This document shows, piece after piece, positions 35,438 to 44,633 of a DNA stretch of 64,000 nucleotides; positions within the stretch are counted from its first letter, which is position 1, and each line of letters begins with the position of its first letter. The position numbers were made by a program, and so were the translations under genes. A model generated the notes under the pieces. It was not told where the DNA came from. It worked only from the letters and a program-made list of their open reading frames with translations, and ran no database searches. This DNA is from Bacteroidaceae bacterium HV4-6-C5C (GTDB taxonomy: Bacteria; Bacteroidota; Bacteroidia; Bacteroidales; Bacteroidaceae): assembly GCA_007896885.1 (NCBI GenBank), contig VOIU01000009.1, forward strand, positions 62,001 to 126,000, given 5' to 3'.

Positions 35438-36619
35438 ATGGAAAAAAGAGATTACTATGAGGTGCTTGGCGTAGATAAGAGTGCGTCGGCTGATCAGATA
35501 AAAAAGGCCTATCGGAAAAAAGCAATTGAATTCCACCCCGACAAGAATCCGGGGGATAAGGTAGCTGAAGAAAAGTTTAAAGAAGCAGCAGAAGCATACG
35601 AGGTGTTAAGCGATCCGGATAAACGCGCACGTTACGATCAGTTCGGTCATGCCGGAGTAGGTGGCGCCGCAGGTAATGGCGGCCCGTTCGGAGGATTCAG
35701 CGGTGGCGGCATGTCAATGGATGACATTTTCTCCATGTTTGGTGATATCTTTGGCGGTCATGGCAGTTTCGGAGGTGGTTTTGGAGGCTTTGGCGGCGGT
35801 TTTGGGGGTGGCGGAAGTCAACGTGCCCGTTACAGGGGTTCCGATCTTAGAGTAAAAGTTAAACTGACCTTGAAAGAAATCTCCACCGGAGTTGAGAAAA
35901 AATTCAAGTTGAAGAAATATGTTCCTTGTAACCATTGCCATGGTTCGGGAGCGGAAGGTAGCGGTGGTACGGAGACTTGTCCGACCTGTAAAGGTAGCGG
36001 TACGGTCATTCGCAACCAACAGACTATCTTAGGTACAATGCAGACCAGGACAAATTGTCCTACTTGTGGCGGCGAAGGAACGATTATCAAAAATAAATGT
36101 CACGAATGTTCGGGAGAAGGTATTGTTTACGGTGAAGAACTGGTAACCGTTAAGATACCGAAAGGTGTAGCCGAAGGCATGCAACTCTCGATGGGTGGAA
36201 AAGGTAATGCGGGCAAACGCAATGGCGTACCGGGTGATTTGCTGATTATGGTGGAAGAAGAACAGGATAAAGAGTTGATTCGCGACGAAAATGATTTGAT
36301 ATACAATCTGCTTCTTAGCTTCCCGACCGCCACATTGGGTGGTGCCGTTGAAGTACCGACAATAGAAGGCAAAGTGAAAGTGAAGATAGATTCCGGTACA
36401 CAACCGGGCAAGGTGTTGCGTTTACGCGGTAAAGGCTTGCCTAGTGTGAATGGATACGGTACAGGAGATTTGTTGGTGAACATTAGTGTGTACGTACCTG
36501 AAACATTGACTAAAGAAGAAAAGAGCACGCTGGAGAAGATGGAGGAATCGGATAATTTCCGTCCAAATGCTTCTATTAAAGAAAAAATATTCAAGAAGTT
36601 TAAGTCATTGTTCGACTAA
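35438..36619 (+). CDS. dnaJ: Chaperone DnaJ
   Basis: A 393-residue type I DnaJ. The J domain (1-70) carries the HPD motif in EFHPDKNPG. The G/F-rich linker is unusually glycine-dense (about 75-125). The zinc-finger domain has four repeats ([32 protein letters not shown]). The C-terminal substrate-binding domains end in a dimerisation helix. It stimulates DnaK ATPase and delivers clients; it pairs with the adjacent GrpE in the Hsp70 cycle. The second gene of the grpE-dnaJ operon. Confidence 0.96.
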   Translation: MEKRDYYEVLGVDKSASADQIKKAYRKKAIEFHPDKNPGDKVAEEKFKEAAEAYEVLSDPDKRARYDQFGHAGVGGAAGNGGPFGGFSGGGMSMDDIFSMFGDIFGGHGSFGGGFGGFGGGFGGGGSQRARYRGSDLRVKVKLTLKEISTGVEKKFKLKKYVPCNHCHGSGAEGSGGTETCPTCKGSGTVIRNQQTILGTMQTRTNCPTCGGEGTIIKNKCHECSGEGIVYGEELVTVKIPKGVAEGMQLSMGGKGNAGKRNGVPGDLLIMVEEEQDKELIRDENDLIYNLLLSFPTATLGGAVEVPTIEGKVKVKIDSGTQPGKVLRLRGKGLPSVNGYGTGDLLVNISVYVPETLTKEEKSTLEKMEESDNFRPNASIKEKIFKKFKSLFD

Positions 36620-36893
36620 AGTATTATCGCATTTCATTCTTTGGCTATGCGAAGAGAGTAATTTTGGAATAGCTGTAAAGAATGAATCGAAAGAGGGAGC
36701 AACAGAAAATGCGCCCTTATTTAAGAGAAGACATACTGAAATCGAAACAAAATAATAAACCCTTGCTACGACATGTAGCAAGGGTTTATTATTTAATTCA
36801 AAAAGTTGTATTGACATATCCGCCTTGCTTTTTTAAAGCAAAACTTATGCCCGGTTAAAACTATTGGGGAAGTGCAACACATCCCCCTCGGAA
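36620..36893. other. Intergenic gap between convergent genes
   Basis: These 274 bases hold the strong terminator at 36751-36793. A 62-codon open frame starting inside dnaJ (36567) crosses the gap, but lacks any promoter or family features and is treated as chance. Confidence 0.5.
36751..36793. terminator. Bidirectional Rho-independent terminator after dnaJ
   Basis: A perfect 19-bp stem (36751-36769 with 36775-36793) containing CCCTTGCTAC/GTAGCAAGGG with a 5-base loop and A-rich/T-rich flanks on both sides. It can stop both dnaJ and the converging minus-strand transcript. Confidence 0.88.
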
Positions 36894-37985
36894 TTACCGT
36901 TTAATAAGTCCCAGTTTTATATTCAGTTTGAAGTAATAGACTCCATTTTCCCTTTCCAGAAAACCATATTTATCTTTATCTACATTTCCTTTCTCGAAAC
37001 GGGTGTTTTGATAAAGAAAATCGGCGAAAGTCTGATAATTAGAGCGATGATAGCAAAGCACATCCCCACTCCCATCAACAAGAAACAATCCCTCAACGGC
37101 AGAGTCAACGCCATTGTATATTTTAGCAGGACGCATTCCCAACGCAAGAGCCATCAAGAATTGTTTCATCTTAAATTCATAGAAACCATGCTTGCTGATC
37201 AACTCTTCTTTGATCTTCAACGGATTGATTTCTTTTATCCTCTCTGTCAGATCGCGGACACGGGTTATTCCATCAAGATGCATCATACGCACCATCTCTG
37301 CCAATACACGCGGAAAATGAAGGTCGATCATTAACAGATTGCTTCGGAATACTCGATCAGCTACATCTGAATATTTCAATACACCGCCAAGACGCTCAAT
37401 CATCATCATTCGTTCCGCCACTTCATTGGGAGATTCCGGTAAAGCATTGATCTTGTTGACCGTAGGAGTTGCAAACTTGATACCGGATTGTTCCAACTTC
37501 AGATTGGCTGCTCTGCCTCCATCCAACAAAGGATTCATGGAGCTCAACCGACAGCGAACATTAAAGCCGCATAGAGGAGCATCGGGATGCCAAAATGCAA
37601 CCGAGAAATCGGTACGGTCTTCCGTCTTGGCTTCCAAGTCATAAATAGCCACCGTATTTAAGAAAGTCTCCACTGTATCTGACACTTCTACATATTCGTC
37701 TACCGAAGGTGATTTCAGCAATTCATAGATTTCACTTGCTGCGGCAGCAAAGTCTTCACGGGGAATAGACTGTTCACCCGTCTCACTGGAAATACGAATC
37801 TCTTTATCCTCCACATAATAGAAACGGGAACCGTCATGTTCTTCACGTTTTATCATGCTGACCGGCCATTTTACAGTCTCGTCTTTGCGAGCTGCAGGTG
37901 TACCGGGAGATACTTCTCCATCGGCAAGTAACCGGAAAAAAGTATATAGTTCACCCAATTCACGTTTTGTTGCTTCAAAAGCCAT
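36894..37985 (-). CDS. HpaII-type restriction-endonuclease-like protein
   Basis: A 363-residue protein resembling the HpaII restriction endonuclease family in length and order of blocks. These are an N-terminal ELGELYTFFRLLADGEVSP helix, a GFNVRCRLSSMNPLLDGGRA core (residues 140-159, comparable to the family's GFSIKS...TLLN), KMKQFLMALALGMRPAKIYN, and a C-terminal FLYQNTRFEKGNVDKDKYGF then YYFKLNIKLGL. In the core the catalytic lysine expected after GFSI is Arg (R144) and the preceding acid/Ser position is Asn, so nuclease activity is doubtful. No cytosine methyltransferase gene is nearby. It lies 24 bases behind the YigZ-family gene, probably in one operon. It could be a domesticated, non-restriction protein. 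Confidence 0.6.
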   Translation of the reverse strand: MAFEATKRELGELYTFFRLLADGEVSPGTPAARKDETVKWPVSMIKREEHDGSRFYYVEDKEIRISSETGEQSIPREDFAAAASEIYELLKSPSVDEYVEVSDTVETFLNTVAIYDLEAKTEDRTDFSVAFWHPDAPLCGFNVRCRLSSMNPLLDGGRAANLKLEQSGIKFATPTVNKINALPESPNEVAERMMMIERLGGVLKYSDVADRVFRSNLLMIDLHFPRVLAEMVRMMHLDGITRVRDLTERIKEINPLKIKEELISKHGFYEFKMKQFLMALALGMRPAKIYNGVDSAVEGLFLVDGSGDVLCYHRSNYQTFADFLYQNTRFEKGNVDKDKYGFLERENGVYYFKLNIKLGLIKR

Positions 37986-38009
37986 ATTGTATAAATTCAG
38001 TTGTTTACT

Positions 38010-38615
38010 CTACAAAGGTAGAAAAAAACGGAGCGTTTCCACCTTTTCAAGTCTAGCTTTTAACTTTGGCATTGCCGACATACGAATGCGTAAAGTCATG
38101 CTACAATCCATATCATATTCCTGCTTCAGTATTTCAGGTTCTTCTTCTTTCACAATACGCATTACATCATTCATAAACGGGTATTCAAAAAGCACTGTGA
38201 TCACTTCGTCAACGGTCTCTTCCACGATCTGCGCATTAGCTATAGCTTCGGCAGCAGCAGCTTTATAAGCAACAATCAGTCCGCTGGTACCCAACTTTAT
38301 TCCACCAAAATAGCGCACTACAATAATTAGTATATTTGTCAGTCCATTCGAATTGATTTGACCAAGAATAGGCTTACCGGCTGTCCCCGAAGGTTCTCCA
38401 TTGTCATTGGCGCGAAAGACATTACACTCATGACCCAGCACATAAGCGTAGCAGATATGCCGGGCGTCATAATATTTCTTCTGATAATGATCCACCTGCT
38501 CTTTTATTTCTTCAACGGTCTTTACCGGTAAAGCTATTGCAATGAATTTACTTTTCTTTTCCGTATAAATACCTTCTGCAAGAGTGGTTATCGTCTTATA
38601 TACATCTTCAGCCAT
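38010..38615 (-). CDS. YigZ/IMPACT family protein
   Basis: A 201-residue member of the UPF0029 (YigZ/IMPACT) family. The N-terminal domain (about 1-115) has the hallmark KKSKFIAIALPVKTVEEIKE, YYDARHICYAYVLG and NDNGEPSGTAGKPILGQI, then VVRYFGGIKLGTSGLIVAYK. A C-terminal DUF1949 domain (about 140-200) follows. In eukaryotes IMPACT modulates GCN2; the bacterial role is unsettled (ribosome or nucleic-acid related). It is the first gene of a pair with the HpaII-like protein. A -7 box TATCTTTG (38627-38620) abuts the start codon, suggesting a very short or absent leader. Confidence 0.92.
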   Translation of the reverse strand: MAEDVYKTITTLAEGIYTEKKSKFIAIALPVKTVEEIKEQVDHYQKKYYDARHICYAYVLGHECNVFRANDNGEPSGTAGKPILGQINSNGLTNILIIVVRYFGGIKLGTSGLIVAYKAAAAEAIANAQIVEETVDEVITVLFEYPFMNDVMRIVKEEEPEILKQEYDMDCSMTLRIRMSAMPKLKARLEKVETLRFFLPL

Positions 38616-38619
38616 GATG

Positions 38620-38627
38620 CAAAGATA
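38620..38627 (-). promoter_or_regulatory. -7 box abutting the yigZ-like start
   Basis: TATCTTTG on the minus strand ends four bases before the ATG at 38615. Use of this box would give a nearly leaderless mRNA. Confidence 0.4.
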
Positions 38628-38828
38628 AACATTTAAAGTGATTCCTTTGCTTTCTTTCTCCTATCGCCAGTCTACCAGATGCTATAATCCCGCCATTCTT
38701 ATGTTTATACACATTCCGGATTCAATTAAATAAAGAGCTTACTTATATTGTTCTCTGATATCAGTGACATAGATTCTCTGCCACTAAAGGAAACTCCAAC
38801 GTTTATGCCTATCGAATGAGATAAAGAG

Positions 38829-38836
38829 TATATTTG
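38829..38836 (+). promoter_or_regulatory. -7 box for the glycerate kinase gene
   Basis: TATATTTG, 21 bases upstream of the start codon at 38858. The -33 region shows only TTTA at 38802-38805. Confidence 0.5.
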
Positions 38837-38857
38837 CAAGCGGATTAACACTCAACA

Positions 38858-40006
38858 ATGAAGAAAGTAATCATCGCAATAGACTCCTTTAAAGGTAGCC
38901 TGAGTTCTTTTGAAGCGGGAGAGTCAGCCGCTAAAGGTATTAAACGCATCTTTCCTGAATGCGAGGTGATATCCATTCCTGTATCCGATGGTGGTGAGGG
39001 GCTGACAGATGTGCTCATAGCCGCCACCTCTGGTAAGAAAGTAGTGCTTCAAGCGCATGATCCGCTTATGAACTTGCGCCAGACTTACTACGGAATATCG
39101 GGAGACGGCAAGACCGCCATTATTGAGATGGCTAATATCAGTGGACTTACGTTAGTCCCTTTGGAGCAAAGAAATCCGATGCTTACCACCACTTACGGTA
39201 CCGGTGAAGTGATAAAAGATGCCTTGGAACATGGTTGTCGAAATTTTATAATCGGTATTGGCGGAAGTGCAACAAATGATGCCGGAATGGGTATGCTGCA
39301 AGCCTTAGGCTATAAACTAAAAGATAAAGACGGAAGAGTATTGGATATCGCAAACGGACAAACAATGAGTCAAGTCGCTTCCATTGAGGGGGATGATAGA
39401 TGTCCGGCGATCCTGGCGTCTCATTTCACAGTAGCTTGTGACGTGAACAATCCATTCTTTGGTGCACAAGGAGCAGCTGCTATTTTTGCTCCTCAAAAGG
39501 GTGCGGATAAAGAGATGGTCAATATACTGGATATGGGTATGCAGCGTATAGCGACAGTAATCCGCCAGACTACCGGAATAGATATATCCGAAATCCCGGG
39601 TTCGGGAGCTGCAGGAGGTATGGGAGGATGTCTTCGTGCTTTTTTCAATGCCGAGCTAAAGCCGGGAATAGAATTGGTATTAAAAGTACTGAACTTTTCG
39701 AATAGAATATCGGATGCTGATTTGGTCATTACCGGAGAGGGCAAGGCGGATAAACAAACCGTCATGGGAAAAGTAGCTCACGGTATTCTTAAAGAAGCTG
39801 ACAAATGGAATGTTCCGGTTGTTTTACTTGCTGGAAGCATAGAAGACAGTGAAATACTGAATGAAGCGGGATTTACTGCGGTATTTTCCATTACTCCTGC
39901 GCCAATGCCTCTTAAGCAAGCCATGCATGCGGATGTTACCCGGCGTAATATTGAACAAACGGCGGAACAAATTGCCCGTATCATTCAAAATCAAGCAAAA
40001 TTATAA
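38858..40006 (+). CDS. Glycerate kinase (GarK/GlxK type)
   Basis: A 382-residue type II glycerate kinase that phosphorylates D-glycerate, normally to 2-phosphoglycerate, for entry into glycolysis. Family features are the N-terminal KKVIIAIDSFKGSLSSFEAG, PVSDGGEGLTDVL, the glycine-rich FIIGIGGSATNDAGMGMLQA, PGSGAAGGMGGCL and the DLVITGEGKADKQTVMGK motif near residue 290. The length is typical. It stands alone with its own promoter and converges with the EamA transporter gene. Confidence 0.94.
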   Translation: MKKVIIAIDSFKGSLSSFEAGESAAKGIKRIFPECEVISIPVSDGGEGLTDVLIAATSGKKVVLQAHDPLMNLRQTYYGISGDGKTAIIEMANISGLTLVPLEQRNPMLTTTYGTGEVIKDALEHGCRNFIIGIGGSATNDAGMGMLQALGYKLKDKDGRVLDIANGQTMSQVASIEGDDRCPAILASHFTVACDVNNPFFGAQGAAAIFAPQKGADKEMVNILDMGMQRIATVIRQTTGIDISEIPGSGAAGGMGGCLRAFFNAELKPGIELVLKVLNFSNRISDADLVITGEGKADKQTVMGKVAHGILKEADKWNVPVVLLAGSIEDSEILNEAGFTAVFSITPAPMPLKQAMHADVTRRNIEQTAEQIARIIQNQAKL

Positions 40007-40047
40007 AGCATCACTATTTTACACTTCATTGTTGGTGAGGAGAGAAA

Positions 40048-40968
40048 TCAAATACCAGTAAGTTTCCGACGCTGAACTTGCTTTTTAATAAGTTGACCAA
40101 GCGGTCGGGCTACTATGATAAGTGTTACGGCAACCAACACCAAAACAACTCCCAGAATGATACGCGGCGTGAGTTGCTCACCAAAAACAAGAACCCCAAA
40201 GAATAAGGCGGTCAGAGGTTCGAGTGCTCCCAATATGGCAGCAGGAGTAGAACCGATATAACGGATGGAGCGCGTCATTGCCGTTAACGAAATAATAGTG
40301 GGAAAGATGGCCAGAGATAACACATTAATCCATAAAGCGCCGGAAGGAACGGGTTGCAATGTGGTACAGAAATCCAAACGCACCACATAAACCAGAATTC
40401 CGAACAATAATCCATAGAAAGTCAGTTTGGCTGTAGGAAAAGTCCGTAAGAAAGAACGGTTTACACTCACAATATAAATGGCATAAGTCAGCGAAGAAAG
40501 AAATACCAACCATACTCCCAATAAACTCAAAGTTTTACCTCCCCCTCCATGATAGAGCAACGAGATGCCGAAGAAAGCCAATCCAATAGATAATATGGTG
40601 AGAGAAGAAACCCTCTCATGAAAAAACAAAGCCATAATAAGCGCCACCAAGACGGGGTAGACAAATAGAATGGTCGATGCAATACCCGCGTCCATATAGT
40701 TATAACTAATGAAAAGAAACAGGGAGGAAGAAGAAAACAACAACCCCATCGCAGCCAAAGGAAGAATTTCTGATTTCTTAATGGCAAACGACTCTCCTTG
40801 TATTTTCATCATTATTCCCAAAAGCAGACAGGCAAAGAAATAGCGATAGAACAATACGGAATCGACAAGCATTCCGGCCTTATAAAGCGGAAGTGTAAAT
40901 AAGGGGTTCAACCCGTAACTAGCAGCAGCTACAGCACCATAAGTAAATCCTTTTGTACGAATACCCAT
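40048..40968 (-). CDS. EamA/DMT superfamily transporter
   Basis: A 306-residue, ten-span drug/metabolite transporter with two EamA repeats (about residues 5-130 and 140-285). Examples are TYGAVAAASYGLNPLFTLPL and the repeat-closing GALEPLTALFFGVLVFGEQL. The start at 40968 is chosen because a consensus -7 box TATATTTG (41001-40994) lies between it and the in-frame ATG at 41007. The basic tail (QLIKKQVQRRKLTG) is cytosolic. The substrate is unknown; such proteins export amino acids or other metabolites. Confidence 0.88.
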   Translation of the reverse strand: MGIRTKGFTYGAVAAASYGLNPLFTLPLYKAGMLVDSVLFYRYFFACLLLGIMMKIQGESFAIKKSEILPLAAMGLLFSSSSLFLFISYNYMDAGIASTILFVYPVLVALIMALFFHERVSSLTILSIGLAFFGISLLYHGGGGKTLSLLGVWLVFLSSLTYAIYIVSVNRSFLRTFPTAKLTFYGLLFGILVYVVRLDFCTTLQPVPSGALWINVLSLAIFPTIISLTAMTRSIRYIGSTPAAILGALEPLTALFFGVLVFGEQLTPRIILGVVLVLVAVTLIIVARPLGQLIKKQVQRRKLTGI

Positions 40969-40993
40969 TACATCATATCTCAAAAAAACGGTG

Positions 40994-41001
40994 CAAATAT
41001 A
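40994..41001 (-). promoter_or_regulatory. -7 box for the EamA transporter
   Basis: TATATTTG on the minus strand, 26 bases before the ATG at 40968 and downstream of the alternative ATG at 41007. Confidence 0.55.
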
Positions 41002-41098
41002 CCGCATTAAATCCGAATATAATGGCTATGTGTAGAATAACTTATGCAACCTGAAGTCTGTACGACTCTACTCCTTTATCAAGTTTCGAGATTCTTCC

Positions 41099-41641
41099 TC
41101 ATTTTTTGCGAAAGAAAGTTTGTATTGTCTCTCCTTCTTGTTTACTCCAACTGAGATATCCTTTGGAAAGTACCAGTTCAATGACAGGAACAGGAACAAA
41201 GGGAGTGAGGAGAAGCATGACTTCTCCTTCACCTAGCCGTTTTACTCTGCTCAATATCTCGTTGAGAGGACTTCCACCCTCTTCTATTACACTCCTTGCA
41301 TCAAACACAATAGCTTGCGACAGATCATAATCCATCAGCCAAACGGGTTCAGGAAGATTGAGTGATATGCTTTCCGCACCTGCTTTGGCCAAATCTCCCG
41401 ATTCCGTATCCCTATTCAATCCGGCAGCCTTTCTTAATTCAGCGACCATTGTTCCAAGATCGACTTTTCCGACTTCCGCAGCTTGGCGCAATGAAACCAC
41501 CCGTGCTATGGTCTTGCGCAAAATTGGGTTCTTCAATTTGGCAAATGATGGAGAAAGCTTCAATAGTGTATCTTCCAATGCAGGATAAGCCTCCAGCATT
41601 TCTCCTATCTTAGTCTGGGGTGTGATATTTAGCAACGCCAT
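41099..41641 (-). CDS. DUF1858 plus DUF2249-like protein
   Basis: A 180-residue cytosolic protein. The N-terminal DUF1858 domain (about 1-75, LLNITPQTKIGEMLEAYPAL, ALEDTLLKLSPSFAKLKNPI, TIARVVSLRQAAEVG) is of the kind found next to hemerythrin and ScdA/RIC repair proteins. The C-terminal half (about 100-180, PVWLMDYDLSQAIVFDARSV, GEVMLLLTPFVPVPVIELVL) resembles DUF2249, a small redox-related domain. It lies 23 bases behind the hemerythrin/PAS gene, so the two probably form an operon dealing with oxygen, nitric oxide or redox stress. The biochemical role is not established. Confidence 0.8.
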   Translation of the reverse strand: MALLNITPQTKIGEMLEAYPALEDTLLKLSPSFAKLKNPILRKTIARVVSLRQAAEVGKVDLGTMVAELRKAAGLNRDTESGDLAKAGAESISLNLPEPVWLMDYDLSQAIVFDARSVIEEGGSPLNEILSRVKRLGEGEVMLLLTPFVPVPVIELVLSKGYLSWSKQEGETIQTFFRKK

Positions 41642-41664
41642 ATAAATTAAACTATAAAATGAAT

Positions 41665-42900
41665 TTATTTCGAATAAGAGAGTAAACGCTGCTCACCTTC
41701 GAGTTGACGATATTTAGTGAGATCCTGGGTACATTCTATTACCCCAAGATATTCACCTGATTCGTCACGCAAAGCAATGTATTCAATGTAAACAAACATG
41801 CCTTTGAAGTTAATCCAGAAAGCGGCTTTTGATTCTTTCCCTTCTTTGAAGTCGACCAATATCTGCTCAACGATGTGTACACTTCCGGGAGGATGACATA
41901 AACGGACATCCCTTCCTATTATCGCGCGGTTACGGTCAAAGATACGATGTTCACCTAAAGAGAAGAAGCGGACTTTATCTTCTTTATCGACAAAGGTGAT
42001 GTCCATAGGCAGATAACTGAAGAGGGCCGTAAGTTGTGCCACATCAAAACTCCCGGTCGGTAGTACAATGCGACCGTCGGCAGATTTGTATTCTACCTCG
42101 CTTACCACCTTACCTTCCGGATGCCACTTGTCTTTGGGGTCATAGATACAAAATCCTATTTCGGGACTCTGATGATAGATCTGCCCCCACTCATCTTCGG
42201 CAAGAGTATCCATGCACATTGGCAACAGAATTTCTTCTTCCTTCATAATCATACCTTCTACAGCAGACAAAACCGGTTCAATGATATAGGCTATTGCAGA
42301 TCGCAATTCTTCGGGACTGATATCGGCACGGACATCTATAACTTCATGAGCTGCTTTAAGTAAAGCACGTGTCTCATCATGTTTACCCCACATTACTTTT
42401 GGAGGACCTGTAATATCGTGCTTTTCGAGGAACGGAAACAGCAAATATTCTTTGCGTCTATAATGTTTATCCACATCGGAAAGCTGATTCAACAGACTTT
42501 TCATCTCTAGCAGGTATCCCTGCTTATCATCGTCGTATCGAGCAATTGCAGTAAATAACCCTCTTATAGCAGAGACGATTTTCCGCAATTCAATATTCTC
42601 TTTTTTAAAGGTATCAACCGGATGCCCGGCAGGAGCTTCCTGTTGTGCAGAAGTATCAATACTACCGTCCAACACAGCAGTATGGATATCGCAGAATCTC
42701 AAGACTTCTTCCTCGGGAAGTCCTTCATTAATCAATTCCTGCTCTACTTCAACCACCTCATCGTAAGGGATGGAACGCAGTAAATCAATCAATCTTTTGC
42801 GTACGACTTCGGGAGCTTCCCCTTTGTGAAGTTGAAGAATCAAGTGCTTGAGCAACTCTTTTCTCTTCTCGGAATTATTTATTAACTCACTCATAATCAT
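41665..42900 (-). CDS. DUF438-hemerythrin-PAS protein
   Basis: A 411-residue cytosolic sensor-like protein. The DUF438 domain (about 1-85) is followed by a hemerythrin HHE domain (about 95-235), with candidate iron ligands in DKHYRRKEYLLFPFLEKHDI, MWGKHDETRALLKAAHE and MIMKEEEILLP. A C-terminal PAS domain (about 285-400) follows (FVDKEDKVRFFSLGEHRIFD, RDVRLCHPPGSVHIVEQILV). Related proteins are common in anaerobes and are thought to sense or buffer O2 or NO through a di-iron site. It forms an operon with the downstream DUF1858 protein. A possible minus-strand -7 box TACTTTTG is at 42953-42946. Confidence 0.88.
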   Translation of the reverse strand: MIMSELINNSEKRKELLKHLILQLHKGEAPEVVRKRLIDLLRSIPYDEVVEVEQELINEGLPEEEVLRFCDIHTAVLDGSIDTSAQQEAPAGHPVDTFKKENIELRKIVSAIRGLFTAIARYDDDKQGYLLEMKSLLNQLSDVDKHYRRKEYLLFPFLEKHDITGPPKVMWGKHDETRALLKAAHEVIDVRADISPEELRSAIAYIIEPVLSAVEGMIMKEEEILLPMCMDTLAEDEWGQIYHQSPEIGFCIYDPKDKWHPEGKVVSEVEYKSADGRIVLPTGSFDVAQLTALFSYLPMDITFVDKEDKVRFFSLGEHRIFDRNRAIIGRDVRLCHPPGSVHIVEQILVDFKEGKESKAAFWINFKGMFVYIEYIALRDESGEYLGVIECTQDLTKYRQLEGEQRLLSYSK

Positions 42901-42945
42901 TATTTCTTTTGATTAATAATAATCGAACCTTTCTCTATGCAAATA

Positions 42946-42953
42946 CAAAAGTA
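42946..42953 (-). promoter_or_regulatory. -7 box for the hemerythrin operon
   Basis: TACTTTTG on the minus strand, 46 bases before the start codon at 42900. No well-spaced -33 element was seen. Confidence 0.4.
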
Positions 42954-43025
42954 GTGCAAAGATTGTTCGCTATTCGTCACAAAAGAGACGTTACGAATAA
43001 ATTAATAGACCTTGAACAGAGGCTT

Positions 43026-44474
43026 TTATTTCTTATTAAGCTTACTGTGCTTTATACTATAGGTGAAATACACAATCAAGCCCACTGCTGTCCAAAGTAT
43101 CAGTCTTTCCCAAGTAGACCAGGGAAGGAAGACCATTTGAAGGATGCAGAGTACAGCACCCAAAATGGGTACAACCGGCACCCAAGGTGTACGGAACGGA
43201 CGTTTCAGCTCGGGCCTTTTCTTACGTAAAATCAAAATGCAAATACATACAATGGTAAATGCCAACAGGGTGCCGATAGAAACCAGTTCACTCAGTACAT
43301 GCAACGGAAATAGCCCTGCAAATATGGAAGTTAATACGCATGCAAATACTGTAGCATGATAAGGGACTCCTCTTTTACTATTTACTCTAGAAAATATACC
43401 GGGTAATAAGCCATCTTTAGAGATTGAAAAATAGATGCGTGACTGCCCCAACATCATAACCAGGATCACCGAACTAAGTCCCGCTACCGCTCCCAATTTA
43501 ATAAACGGACTCAACCATTTCAGCCCTTCTCCAGTATGATCAATAGCTAAAGCAATAGGCGCCGGAACATTTAAGTCTTGGTAATTTACAATTCCGGTCA
43601 ATACAGCAGTTACAGCAACATATAAGAAAGCACAGATCAGCAGGGATATTAGGATTCCCTTAGGCATATCCCGTTGGGGATTACGAGCTTCCTGCGCAGC
43701 TGTAGACAAGGCATCAAAACCCAAATAAGCATAGAACACAACTGCCGCTCCACGCAAAATACCACTCCAACCGAATTCACCAAATGTTCCGGTATTTTGA
43801 GGAATATAGGGATGCCAATTAGTTACATCGATATACGAAAGTCCAAAACCGATAAACAGGAGGATCACTCCGATTTTGATGACAACGATCATATTATTAA
43901 TAAAAGCGGATTGCTTTATACCACCTATCAGAAAGGAAGAAACAAGAACGATAATAAACACTGCCGGAAAATTGATCAGACTGCCTGTCCATACCCATTG
44001 GTTGCCAATGTGATCAAAAGGTGCCTGAGCTATCTGTTGAGGCAAGTGGATATTCCATCCTTCCATCAGACTCACGACATATCCCGACCAACCGACTGCC
44101 ACACTAGAACAGGCAAAGAGGTACTCCAATATTAATGTCCATCCGATAAACCACGCTAGGAACTCCCCTATCGTGACGTAACAGTATGAATAGACACTTC
44201 CTGCCACAGGAATCATTGCCGAAAACTCTGCATAACAAAGTCCTGCCATAATACAACCCAAAGCGGATATAAGAAATGAGATGGTCAAAGCAGGTCCGGC
44301 ATAACTGGCGGCGGCTTGTCCGGTAATGACAAAAATGCCCGTCCCTACGATAGCACCAATACCCAATGCCACCAAATTAAATACCGAAAGATTGCGTTTT
44401 AAGCCGCCATTATTTTCATTTGCTTCCCGAAGGATTGTTGCAATATCCTTTTTCTTAAACAGATTTTCTAACAT
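43026..44474 (-). CDS. APC superfamily amino-acid permease
   Basis: A 482-residue amino-acid/polyamine permease with 12 membrane spans. The family signature of TM1 (NLVALGIGAIVGTGIFVITG) and TM2-3 (LISALGCIMAGLCYAEFSAM; PVAGSVYSYCYVTIGEFLAW) is clear, as is VFYAYLGFDALSTAAQEARN PQRD in the middle. The pattern resembles the CAT/YfnA-like group of cationic or neutral amino-acid permeases, with the C-terminal KKRPELKRPFRTPWVPVVPI segment. It is monocistronic; a minus-strand -7 box TACTTTTG lies at 44501-44494. The exact substrate is unknown. Confidence 0.92.
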   Translation of the reverse strand: MLENLFKKKDIATILREANENNGGLKRNLSVFNLVALGIGAIVGTGIFVITGQAAASYAGPALTISFLISALGCIMAGLCYAEFSAMIPVAGSVYSYCYVTIGEFLAWFIGWTLILEYLFACSSVAVGWSGYVVSLMEGWNIHLPQQIAQAPFDHIGNQWVWTGSLINFPAVFIIVLVSSFLIGGIKQSAFINNMIVVIKIGVILLFIGFGLSYIDVTNWHPYIPQNTGTFGEFGWSGILRGAAVVFYAYLGFDALSTAAQEARNPQRDMPKGILISLLICAFLYVAVTAVLTGIVNYQDLNVPAPIALAIDHTGEGLKWLSPFIKLGAVAGLSSVILVMMLGQSRIYFSISKDGLLPGIFSRVNSKRGVPYHATVFACVLTSIFAGLFPLHVLSELVSIGTLLAFTIVCICILILRKKRPELKRPFRTPWVPVVPILGAVLCILQMVFLPWSTWERLILWTAVGLIVYFTYSIKHSKLNKK

Positions 44475-44493
44475 ACTATTACTAAAATTTGGG

Positions 44494-44501
44494 CAAAAGT
44501 A
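44494..44501 (-). promoter_or_regulatory. -7 box for the APC permease gene
   Basis: TACTTTTG on the minus strand, 20 bases before the start codon at 44474. Confidence 0.45.
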
Positions 44502-44565
44502 AGCAAAACGAATGAATAACTAGAATTTAATAGTTCCCTCTTTCAACAGATTGATTTATTATAAT

Positions 44566-44604
44566 AATACTGCCGCGCCATTTTTTAGATCGCGCGGCAG
44601 TATT
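44566..44604 (-). terminator. Terminator of the second SusC/SusD operon
   Basis: AATACTGCCGCGC (44566-44578) pairs perfectly with GCGCGGCAGTATT (44592-44604), with a 13-base loop, 30 bases beyond the susD stop. A T/A-rich run follows on the minus strand. Confidence 0.85.
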
Positions 44605-44633
44605 TATTAAATGACAACACCTATAATATCGGC

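Noticed and set aside
36567..36755. 62-codon plus-strand ORF starting inside dnaJ
   Set aside because: It overlaps dnaJ and the terminator stem and shows no protein features.
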